5,018 nt of DNA from an uncultured Coriobacteriaceae bacterium. GTDB taxonomy: Bacteria; Actinomycetota; Coriobacteriia; Coriobacteriales; Eggerthellaceae. The position numbers and the translations under genes were made by a program. The stretch lies in NCBI GenBank assembly GCA_900552365.1, contig URZP01000096.1:1-5018 (forward strand). The letters are read 5' to 3'. Numbering within the stretch: the stretch's first letter is position 1; every line of letters starts with the position of its first letter. The notes beneath the pieces are model-generated. The model was given only the letters and a program-made list of their open reading frames with translations, had not been told where the DNA came from and did no database searches. This document shows positions 1 to 4,559 of this stretch, piece after piece.

Positions 1-77
1 CCCTGAACGTTGCCGTTCTCGTACATGTCGAGCATGCCCTCGAGGTTTGCACCGTCAGCGAACACCTTGATTGCCAT
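1..77 (-). CDS. Transaldolase-family protein, 5' end only
   Basis: Only the first 25 codons are inside the window; the rest lies beyond the left edge. The N-terminus reads MAIKVFADGANLEGMLDM followed by YENGNVQ. It matches the complete transaldolase at 2666-3376 in 23 of 25 residues, differing only at residues 19-20 (YE here, HD there). This is the strand that opens the class I aldolase barrel in the transaldolase/fructose-6-phosphate aldolase family; the TTNPS motif and catalytic lysine would lie outside the window. The start is fixed by a GAAAGGACC Shine-Dalgarno six bases upstream, shared with the other copy. The gene follows the PTS operon in the same direction but is separated by a terminator and more than 300 bases, so it probably begins a second transcription unit. 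Family call is firm through the paralogue; substrate is unknown. Confidence 0.85.
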   Translation of the reverse strand, partial: MAIKVFADGANLEGMLDMYENGNVQ

Positions 78-304
78 GTGAGGTCCTTTCGTTTACATAC
101 GGCCGATAAACTGCAAAACACTTTACCTATGTTTATCAAGGCGCGAGCTGCGGGTTTTATCTTCTCGACGAACGGTTTTGCAGTTTTACCATTTTTATAT
201 CGACACCCCAGCGGCAAAACGTTTTTCTGGTCATCGCGGTTGATTCCGTGCGCGGCGCAGAGACGACGCTTTGTCAACACGTTTTCATAACCACTCCAAA
301 CCAA
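78..304 (-). promoter_or_regulatory. Upstream region of the partial transaldolase gene
   Basis: This AT-richer stretch lies between the operon terminator and the start codon at 77 and has no credible gene. It ends in the Shine-Dalgarno (84-89, minus strand). Several TATAAA-like and GATAAA-like sequences read toward the gene (for example around 190-200), and a TTGACA lies at 272-277 on the minus strand, but no pair has good 16-18 base spacing, so no promoter is named. The motif GCAAAAC occurs at 113-119 and 214-220 and inverted at 175-181. The copy at 214-220 overlaps the palindrome AAAACGTTTT (216-225). These look like regulator sites, but this is inference. Confidence 0.45.
108..186. repeat. 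Perfect 12-bp inverted repeat with 55-bp spacer
   Basis: AAACTGCAAAAC at 108-119 is matched exactly by its reverse complement GTTTTGCAGTTT at 175-186. The arms are 67 bp apart start to start and sit just upstream of the transaldolase start at 77. With a 55-base spacer this is more likely a pair of protein-binding sites in opposite orientation than a simple hairpin, but an RNA stem within a 5' leader cannot be excluded. Confidence 0.55.
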
Positions 305-338
305 AAGCGGTGACGCCTCATTTGAGACGTCACCGCTT
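305..338 (-). terminator. Intrinsic terminator of the PTS operon
   Basis: An 11-bp perfect stem (AAGCGGTGACG at 305-315 with CGTCACCGCTT at 328-338) is extended by an inner CTCA/TGAG stem (317-320, 323-326) around a TT turn. Read on the minus strand it lies about 58 bases after the EIIC stop and is followed by a short, imperfect T-run (CTTTTGGTTTGG). On the plus strand no T-run follows. It closes the four-gene operon and insulates the next transaldolase unit. Confidence 0.8.
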
Positions 339-345
339 CCGTGTA

Positions 346-379
346 GGAGCCGGTTATCGGAGCTCCGCCCGATTAGGGC
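346..379 (-). other. Small 3'-UTR hairpins after EIIC
   Basis: Two short stems lie between the EIIC stop and the terminator: GGAG (346-349) with CTCC (363-366), containing CCG/CGG around GTTAT, and GCCC (367-370) with GGGC (376-379) around GATTA. Neither has a T-run on either side, so they are unlikely to terminate on their own. They may block 3' exonuclease decay or be chance. Confidence 0.35.
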
Positions 380-395
380 TTAACGTACGCCTGGA

Positions 396-1787
396 TTACT
401 CTTCCTCAACGTGATTGATCACAGCACCCTTGGTGTGGATGAAGTTGGGGACGAAGGCGACGACCAGAAGGACAGCGAGAATCGCGTAGACACCGGTGGT
501 ACCGAAGGCCTCGGCAGCGCGGCCGAGCGTAATACCAATGACGGAGAAATCGAAGTCGCCGAACGTAGTGTTCTTGAAGCCAAAGACGTCAAGAACGGGC
601 AGGAGCAGGGCCGGGGCAAAGGTGATGAGCAGGCCGTTGACGAAAGCGCCAAGAGCTGCGCCCTTGCGACCGCCGGTAGCATTGCCGTAGATGCCTGCGG
701 TAGCACCGCAGAAGAAGTGGGGAACCATGCCCGGGATGATGAAGATGCCCAGGGTAGCGCCCACGATGAACATACCGACCACGCCACCGATGAAGGAAGC
801 GACAAAGCCGAGGATGACGGCGGTGGGAGCATAGGGGAAGAAGACGGCGCAGTCGACGGCGGGGATGGCGCCGGGGATCAGCTTGTTGGAGATGCCCTGG
901 AAAGCCGGGACCAGGTCGGCGAGGATCATACGAACGCCGTTGTAGACGATGGTGACACCAACGGCGAAGGACAGGGCACAGGTCAGGGCATAGACGATTA
1001 CATTGTCGCCGCCAGCGGTCTTGGTAACGACCGCAGGATCTGCGATGTAAGCGGCGAAAGCGGTAACCAAGTAGAAGAAGGCCATGGTAAGAGCCGTGGA
1101 GATGGTGGTGTCGCGCAGGAAGGAGAACTTCTCGGGAACCTCGATCTTCTCGGTGCTGTTCTCCTCGGCGTCCTTAGCAAAAAGCGTACCGACTGCAGCG
1201 GAGATGTAATAGGCGAGTGAACCGAAGTGGCCCATGGCGATTTCATCGCCATCGGTAACCTTCTCGGTGAAACGCTGACCAACGGCGGGAAGCATAGCGC
1301 TCACGAGGCCCAGGAACATGCCACCCACGATGACAAGCTGGACATCCTGGAAGCCAGATGCCTGCAGAACGGCAGACAGCAGGCAGGCCATAAACATGCT
1401 GTGATGGCCCGTCAGGAAGATGTACTTAAACTTGGTAAAGCGGGCAATGATAATGTTCACGACGTAGCCGAGAATCAGGATCATCATGGTCTGAACGCCG
1501 AGGACGCTCTGAGCCATCGAAACGACGACCTCGTTGTTGGGCACGACGCCGGTGATGTGGAAACCGGTCTCGATGAAGGTACCCAGCGGAGCAAGGTTCT
1601 CCTGAACAACAGCGGCGCCGGCAGACAGCATGATGTAACCCAGAATGGGCTTCAGGGTGCCCGTCATCACCTTGTGGGCAGGACGCTTAAGCGCGACAAG
1701 GCCCACAAAGGCAAATAGACCCATGATCCATGCTGGCTTGGTCAGAATCGATTGGATAAACTCAAGTATGGGAAGGATGGCTTGCAT
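396..1787 (-). CDS. ulaA: PTS sugar transporter subunit EIIC, UlaA/SgaT family
   Basis: This 463-residue integral membrane permease binds and moves the sugar that EIIB phosphorylates. It matches the UlaA (ascorbate-type EIIC) family over its full length; E. coli UlaA is about 465 residues. Family signatures visible are LTGHH (125-129), VTDGDEIAMGH (177-187), NGVRM (283-287), GISNKLIPGAIPAVDC (298-313) and IIPGMVPHFF (350-359). Hydrophobic segments fall near residues 20-36, 44-62, 96-116, 130-147, 149-168, 190-204, 228-248, 263-281, 318-362 (probably two), 375-398 and 431-450. The start chosen is the internal ATG at 1787, because AAAGGAA lies six bases before it; an upstream in-frame ATG at 1832 has no ribosome site and falls inside a hairpin. 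It is last in the operon, 71 bases after EIIB. The symbol denotes the family; ascorbate itself is unproven because no ascorbate-breakdown gene is nearby. Confidence 0.93.
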   Translation of the reverse strand: MQAILPILEFIQSILTKPAWIMGLFAFVGLVALKRPAHKVMTGTLKPILGYIMLSAGAAVVQENLAPLGTFIETGFHITGVVPNNEVVVSMAQSVLGVQTMMILILGYVVNIIIARFTKFKYIFLTGHHSMFMACLLSAVLQASGFQDVQLVIVGGMFLGLVSAMLPAVGQRFTEKVTDGDEIAMGHFGSLAYYISAAVGTLFAKDAEENSTEKIEVPEKFSFLRDTTISTALTMAFFYLVTAFAAYIADPAVVTKTAGGDNVIVYALTCALSFAVGVTIVYNGVRMILADLVPAFQGISNKLIPGAIPAVDCAVFFPYAPTAVILGFVASFIGGVVGMFIVGATLGIFIIPGMVPHFFCGATAGIYGNATGGRKGAALGAFVNGLLITFAPALLLPVLDVFGFKNTTFGDFDFSVIGITLGRAAEAFGTTGVYAILAVLLVVAFVPNFIHTKGAVINHVEEE

Positions 1788-1811
1788 CTGCGCTTCCTTT
1801 CTCTCTAACGT

Positions 1812-1850
1812 GGGCGCGTTTCCCTCTTCCACAGGGAACCGCCCTTTTTT
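1812..1850 (+). terminator. Plus-strand-oriented terminator hairpin in the EIIB-EIIC gap
   Basis: GGGCG (1812-1816) pairs with CGCCC (1840-1844), and TTCCCT (1820-1825) with AGGGAA (1833-1838), leaving a seven-base loop and a small internal bulge. Six T residues follow at 1845-1850 on the plus strand. This is a textbook intrinsic terminator facing against the operon. In the operon's own mRNA the same bases form a stem preceded by six A and followed by no T-run, so there it should act only as a structural element between EIIB and EIIC. Confidence 0.65.
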
Positions 1851-1858
1851 GTGCCGCT

Positions 1859-2134
1859 TTAGGCGTTAGCGGCGGCCGCCTTGATTGCCTCGAGGGCGTC
1901 TTCGCGGATCTTCTTCTTGTTCACATAGCTGCGAACGATCACAACGTTGCCGTGGAGCTCGGGAGCGAGTTCCTTAACGGTGATGAACAGATCCGGATTT
2001 GCGGAAGAAGCACCGTTCAGGTCCATAGACTCAACGTCGGCCTTGATGCCCTCCTCCTCGCAAAGCTCCTCGACTTTGCCAGCGAGCATCAGGCTAGACC
2101 CGATGCCGTTTCCGCATACGGTGATGATATGCAT
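1859..2134 (-). CDS. PTS EIIB component, UlaB/SgaB-like
   Basis: This 91-residue cytoplasmic phosphocarrier receives phosphate from EIIA on a cysteine and passes it to the sugar bound by EIIC. The N-terminus MHIITVCGNGIGSSLML has the PTS_IIB P-loop, with the phosphorylatable Cys at residue 7 in the CGNGIGSS context typical of UlaB. The rest alternates strands and helices (GIKADVESMDL, NPDLFITVKEL, GNVVIVRSYVN) as expected for this small Rossmann-like fold. E. coli UlaB is about 101 residues, so the length is normal. The start is supported by a GGAGAGGAAG Shine-Dalgarno. It lies 75 bases after EIIA and 71 before EIIC, and both gaps carry hairpins. The galactitol EIIB (GatB) is a related family with the same motif, but the adjoining UlaA-type EIIC favours the Ula type. 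Confidence 0.92.
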   Translation of the reverse strand: MHIITVCGNGIGSSLMLAGKVEELCEEEGIKADVESMDLNGASSANPDLFITVKELAPELHGNVVIVRSYVNKKKIREDALEAIKAAAANA

Positions 2135-2157
2135 GGCAACCTTCCTCTCCTACACGT

Positions 2158-2197
2158 GACGGTTTTCCGTCTATCCAAAAGCGGCGACGCATCGCCG
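2158..2197 (-). other. Two hairpins in the EIIA-EIIB gap
   Basis: GACGG (2158-2162) and CCGTC (2167-2171) pair around a four-base loop, and CGGCGA (2182-2187) and TCGCCG (2192-2197) pair around CGCA. On the operon's RNA strand the second stem is met first and is followed by CTTTTGG, the same weak tail that follows the operon's terminator. The plus-strand 16-mers at 301-316 and 2175-2190 differ at one base (CCAAAAGCGG, T or C, GACGC). It may be a partial terminator, RNA-processing or stability element that sets EIIA relative to EIIB/EIIC; this is inference. Confidence 0.45.
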
Positions 2198-2209
2198 TGC
2201 CATTAAGGC

Positions 2210-2656
2210 CTAAAAGAATGAACGCATGGTCTCCAAAACCTGCTCGGGCGTATCGCATGCGCTGAGCTTGGCAACGCAGTCTTCGTCCTCGAACATCTGC
2301 GAAAGCTCCGCCAAGCAGCCAAGATGAGCCTTGGGGTCGGGTGCGCAAATACCCACGAGCACGTGAACCGGATCGAAATCCTCGTGTCCAAACGCAACGG
2401 CAGGGTCAAGCGTGACGATACAGATTCCCGCTTCACTCACATTGCCATCTGCCTGGGCGTGGGGCATGGCGATGCCCTCTTCCAAGACCATATAGGGGCC
2501 AAATTTGTGAACCGATGAAATCATGGCGTCAACATAGCTCTGGTCGCATTTGCCAGCGTCTACGAGCAACTTACCGCATGCCCTGATCGCTTCCTCCCAG
2601 TCGGAGGCCTCGACGTGGCAGGCAACAAGCTCGGGTTTAAGAAGATCGGTCAGCAT
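2210..2656 (-). CDS. PTS EIIA component, UlaC/fructose-mannitol (EIIA-2) family
   Basis: This 148-residue cytoplasmic protein takes phosphate from HPr and hands it to EIIB. The active-site stretch is GPYMVLEEGIAMPHAQ (53-68), with the phosphorylatable His at residue 66; the GPY...GIAxPHA pattern is that of UlaC-type and other PTS_EIIA_2 proteins. His50 lies upstream, and the C-terminal part (DPKAHLGCLAELSQMF, 107-122) is the usual helix after the core sheet. Length is normal for a free-standing EIIA (about 145-155). The ATG is nine bases after the transaldolase stop, and its weak ribosome site (AGGGGA) overlaps that stop codon, so translation is probably coupled to the transaldolase. No regulatory or EIIB domain is fused. 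Confidence 0.92.
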   Translation of the reverse strand: MLTDLLKPELVACHVEASDWEEAIRACGKLLVDAGKCDQSYVDAMISSVHKFGPYMVLEEGIAMPHAQADGNVSEAGICIVTLDPAVAFGHEDFDPVHVLVGICAPDPKAHLGCLAELSQMFEDEDCVAKLSACDTPEQVLETMRSFF

Positions 2657-2665
2657 GCTCGTCCC

Positions 2666-3376
2666 CTACTCCTCGGGCAAGATATGAAAACCAAGCGCCT
2701 GAACGTCGCGGGCAAAGCCCTTGACCGTATCAAGCGAGTACTCAAGCAAATCTTTCCCGAAATTCTTGCGCTTGGCAAGAATGGCATTGGGGACCGTAAT
2801 GATCTGGCATCCAACGGACTCCGCCTGGAAGATATTGAGAACCTCGCGCGTAGACGCCCAGAGAACCTCGGCAGCAGGCTTAACGGCAGCCTTCTTTACG
2901 GACTCCGCCATGAGGGGCAGCGGATCGACGCCGGTATCGGCAATGCGACCGGCAAAGATGGACAGAATAGAGGGGGTCTCGGCAGAAACGGCATCGACGA
3001 ACTCGTCGACCTGCTCGGGCGTGAAGATAGTGGTGACATTCACCTTGATGCCGTCGGCAGAAAGGCGCTTGACCAGCGCGGCAGTGGACTCGCCCTTGGT
3101 GTTGAGCGCCGGAATCTTAACATAGACGTTGTCTGCCCAGGTTGCAATCTCGCGAGCCTCGGCCTCCATACCAGCCTCGTCATCAGCGAAAACCTCAAAA
3201 GAGACCGAGACATCGGTAATGTGCTCAAGAACCGTCTTGGCAAAAGCGCGGTAGTCGGTCACGCCGCCGGCCTTCATAAGGGAAGGATTGGTCGTGAAGC
3301 CCTGAACGTTGCCATTGTCATGCATGTCAAGCATGCCCTCGAGGTTAGCGCCGTCGGCAAACACCTTGATCGCCAT
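2666..3376 (-). CDS. Transaldolase / fructose-6-phosphate aldolase-like protein
   Basis: A 236-residue class I aldolase of the transaldolase family: such enzymes form a Schiff base with a ketose phosphate and transfer or release a three-carbon unit in the cytoplasm. Visible motifs are FADGANLEGM (6-15, where the family has its D-containing first strand), TTNPS (28-32), VKIP with the probable Schiff-base Lys87, VNVTTIFTPEQ (112-122), FAGRIADTG (141-149), STRE (175-178) and ITVP (193-196). Length is close to the short FSA/MipB type (about 215-220) rather than the 310-residue classical transaldolase. The start is the ATG at 3376, with AAAGGA six bases upstream; an in-frame ATG 30 codons earlier lacks a site and would translate the control region. 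It is first in the PTS operon, so it probably acts on the imported sugar phosphate or a product of it. Whether it is an aldolase or a transferase cannot be told from sequence alone. Confidence 0.9.
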   Translation of the reverse strand: MAIKVFADGANLEGMLDMHDNGNVQGFTTNPSLMKAGGVTDYRAFAKTVLEHITDVSVSFEVFADDEAGMEAEAREIATWADNVYVKIPALNTKGESTAALVKRLSADGIKVNVTTIFTPEQVDEFVDAVSAETPSILSIFAGRIADTGVDPLPLMAESVKKAAVKPAAEVLWASTREVLNIFQAESVGCQIITVPNAILAKRKNFGKDLLEYSLDTVKGFARDVQALGFHILPEE

Positions 3377-3404
3377 GTTCGGTCCTTTCTCATTTAACGC
3401 TATT

Positions 3405-3479
3405 GCTATCGAAAGCCTTCTTCTTTGTTTCAAAAGCTTTCGGTTTTCTTTTATAAACCATTTCAAAAGCTATCGAAAG
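3405..3479. promoter_or_regulatory. Three phased operator-like repeats before the operon
   Basis: GCTATCGAAAG occurs identically at 3405-3415 and 3469-3479, and a degenerate copy beginning GCTTTCG lies at 3436-3446. Starts are 31 and 33 bp apart, about three DNA turns each, placing the copies on nearly the same face of the helix. The second and third copies also share the longer string TTTCAAAAGCT(T/A)TCG (3428-3442 and 3461-3475). The first is nearly palindromic (GCTATCGAAAGC). Read on the minus strand the identical copies contain TTTCGAT, the half-site also found at 3673-3679, so the adjoining DeoR-family protein is the likely binder (inference). Confidence 0.55.
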
Positions 3480-3620
3480 ATCAATTGTCAACTTTCCGTG
3501 AACGGTCGAATATCGGGTGTGAACGTGCTTCTTTTGGGCGGCGCCTTCAGAATGAGACTCTTTATAGCCCGTCTACGTGCAAACTATCTACTACGCATGC
3601 ATTTGGGACATGCCATTCCG

Positions 3621-3638
3621 TTCATTCGATTCATTCGA
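3621..3638. repeat. Tandem duplicate of a 9-mer
   Basis: TTCATTCGA is repeated exactly head to tail at 3621-3629 and 3630-3638; the preceding nine bases (3612-3620, ending CATTCCG) resemble a third, decayed copy. The second copy runs into the palindrome ATTCGAAT (3633-3640). It lies just upstream of the regulator's -35 box, so it could be an activator or repressor site, but two short copies can also arise by slippage. Confidence 0.4.
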
Positions 3639-3645
3639 ATTTGCC

Positions 3646-3674
3646 TTGTTCTTTTCATATCGATACGTTATATT
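3646..3674 (+). promoter_or_regulatory. Predicted sigma-70-type promoter of the DeoR-family regulator
   Basis: TTGTTC (3646-3651) as -35 and TATATT (3669-3674) as -10 are separated by 17 bases. Transcription would begin near 3681, leaving a leader of about 43 bases with AAAGGAG six bases before the ATG. Box quality and spacing are good, but the assignment is by inspection only. Confidence 0.5.
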
Positions 3675-3686
3675 TCGATTACGAAA
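3673..3686. promoter_or_regulatory. Probable autoregulatory operator (TTTCG-N4-CGAAA)
   Basis: TTTCGATTACGAAA is an inverted repeat with five-base arms around ATTA. TTCG-N4-CGAA is the core seen in known operators of DeoR/GlpR-family repressors, such as the E. coli GlpR site. It overlaps the end of the predicted -10 box and the start site of the regulator gene, where binding would block its own transcription. Binding by this particular protein is inference. Confidence 0.55.
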
Positions 3687-3723
3687 GGCGCATCTTTTGC
3701 CTTTTGTTCAAAAGGAGCGGCAT

Positions 3724-4515
3724 ATGGCATCTACTTCAGACCTTTCACCGGCTGAGCGTCAGCGATTTATCATGAATTGGCTGGCCGAAAAGCCAAATAT
3801 CTCGGTATCCGACATCGTTCGCCGTTTTTCGGTTTCGGAAGTCACCGCACGACACGACCTCGTCTCACTGGAATCCGAAGGCAAGCTGCGTCGCGTACGC
3901 GGCGGAGCGGTATCGCTTTCTCGCTCCAACGCAATCTCGTATCCCGAGGAGCGCATCAATGTCCAAGTCGAGGCCAAGGAGGCCATCGCCGCAACCGCAG
4001 CAGCTCTTGTTGATGATGGCGATGTTCTGGTAATTGATATCGGCACCACAGGCTTTTACTTCGCTAAAGCCCTCATCGACAAGCATGAGATCACCATTAT
4101 CACCGGCGATCTTGCAATCGCGAACTACGCCAGCTTCAATCTCCCCAATGCTTCGGTAGTGCTGCTGGGCGGCTCCGTGCGCAAGGGCCACCTCTATCTC
4201 GCGGGCGCACTAACGCTCGACTGCATGAGCAAACTACATGCCGACAAGGCGTTTGTCAGTGCCGACGGATTCCACCCCGACCACGGCTTTACCGTCGAGC
4301 ACGACTTCTCGGCCATGATTAAGCATATGTACCTGACCAACTCAAACCAGGGCTATATGATGGTTGACCAGGGAAAGTTCAACAAGACCAGTTTTTATCA
4401 GTCCGCGCAAATCGATGACCTCGATGGCATCATCGTTGATGGAGACGACGAGGGCATCATGACGGCGGCGATCGAGAGCAGTCGCAGTCATCCCAAGCTC
4501 TATATTGCAAAATAG
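3724..4515 (+). CDS. DeoR/GlpR-family transcriptional regulator
   Basis: A 263-residue repressor-type protein of the usual family length. The N-terminal DeoR winged helix-turn-helix spans about residues 8-62: AERQRFIMNWLAEKP, then SVSDIVRRFSVSEVTARHDL (27-46) with the recognition helix, then EGKLRRVRGGAV (52-63), the family's wing. The C-terminal DeoRC sugar-phosphate sensor covers about 80-240: VIDIGTTG (103-110), ITGDLAIANY (126-135), LLGGSVRKGHLYLAG (147-161), ADKAFVSADG (173-182) and DQGKF (215-219). Some motifs differ slightly from the common form (IGTTG where many have SGTT; DQGKF for DxSKF), all conservative. The start is the ATG at 3724 with AAAGGAG upstream; a longer frame from 3577 would run through the promoter. 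It is divergent from the transaldolase-PTS operon and is its probable local repressor, relieved by a sugar phosphate. Ligand is unknown. Confidence 0.93.
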   Translation: MASTSDLSPAERQRFIMNWLAEKPNISVSDIVRRFSVSEVTARHDLVSLESEGKLRRVRGGAVSLSRSNAISYPEERINVQVEAKEAIAATAAALVDDGDVLVIDIGTTGFYFAKALIDKHEITIITGDLAIANYASFNLPNASVVLLGGSVRKGHLYLAGALTLDCMSKLHADKAFVSADGFHPDHGFTVEHDFSAMIKHMYLTNSNQGYMMVDQGKFNKTSFYQSAQIDDLDGIIVDGDDEGIMTAAIESSRSHPKLYIAK

Positions 4516-4518
4516 CTC

Positions 4519-4558
4519 AAATGGCCGGGGCGCCCCACTGCGGGCGACCCGGCCATTT
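4519..4558. terminator. Bidirectional intrinsic terminator between regulator and HAD gene
   Basis: An 11-bp perfect stem, AAATGGCCGGG (4519-4529) with CCCGGCCATTT (4548-4558), is extended by CGCCC (4531-4535) with GGGCG (4542-4546) around a six-base loop. The A and T ends of the stem give short T-runs in both directions (ATTTATTAG on plus; ATTTGAGCTATTTT on minus). It begins four bases after the regulator's stop and abuts the stop of the convergent phosphatase gene, so it serves both. Confidence 0.85.
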
Positions 4559-4559
4559 A

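Larger units (their letters stand above)
3377..3723. promoter_or_regulatory. Divergent control region between operon and regulator
   Basis: This 347-base AT-rich gap separates two divergently transcribed units and has no credible gene; open frames through it lack ribosome sites and family resemblance. It contains the operon's Shine-Dalgarno (3383-3388, minus), three operator-like repeats (3405-3479), GTGAACG twice 21 bp apart (3498-3504, 3519-3525), a tandem 9-mer (3621-3638), a TATCGATA palindrome (3658-3665), and the regulator's promoter, operator and Shine-Dalgarno (AAAGGAG, 3711-3717). For the operon, a TTGACA on the minus strand (3486-3491) has no good -10 at normal spacing. A TATAAA (3450-3455, minus) has only a weak TTTCGA -35 17 bases upstream (3473-3478), overlapping the third repeat. 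The operon promoter therefore remains unassigned. Confidence 0.6.

Noticed and set aside
78..290. 70-codon plus-strand open frame upstream of the partial transaldolase
   Set aside because: It starts at a GTG inside that gene's Shine-Dalgarno region, has no ribosome site, and covers an AT-rich control region with inverted repeats.
411..1220. Long plus-strand open frame rich in Asp, Glu and Gly, opposite EIIC
   Set aside because: It is antisense to a clear UlaA-type membrane protein. The acidic composition is what the complement of hydrophobic codons gives, there is no ribosome site, and no family is recognisable.
1227..1718. Plus-strand open frame opposite the N-terminal part of EIIC
   Set aside because: Antisense shadow of a well-conserved gene with His/Asp-rich low-information composition and no family match.
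2615..3397. 260-codon plus-strand open frame opposite the transaldolase
   Set aside because: The minus strand encodes a complete transaldolase with all family motifs; the opposite frame has no recognisable domain.
3405..3479. CRISPR-like array
   Set aside because: Only three short, partly degenerate 11-mers in an AT-rich promoter, with no repeat of normal CRISPR length and no cas gene; operator sites are the better reading.
3577..3723. 49-codon N-terminal extension of the DeoR-family protein
   Set aside because: Family members begin just before the helix-turn-helix. The extension would be translated from promoter DNA, and AAAGGAG precedes the ATG at 3724.
3309..3775. Overlapping plus-strand open frames across the divergent control region
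   Set aside because: They cross the operator repeats and promoter, lack good ribosome sites and read as low-information protein. The real regulator start at 3724 has its own strong site.
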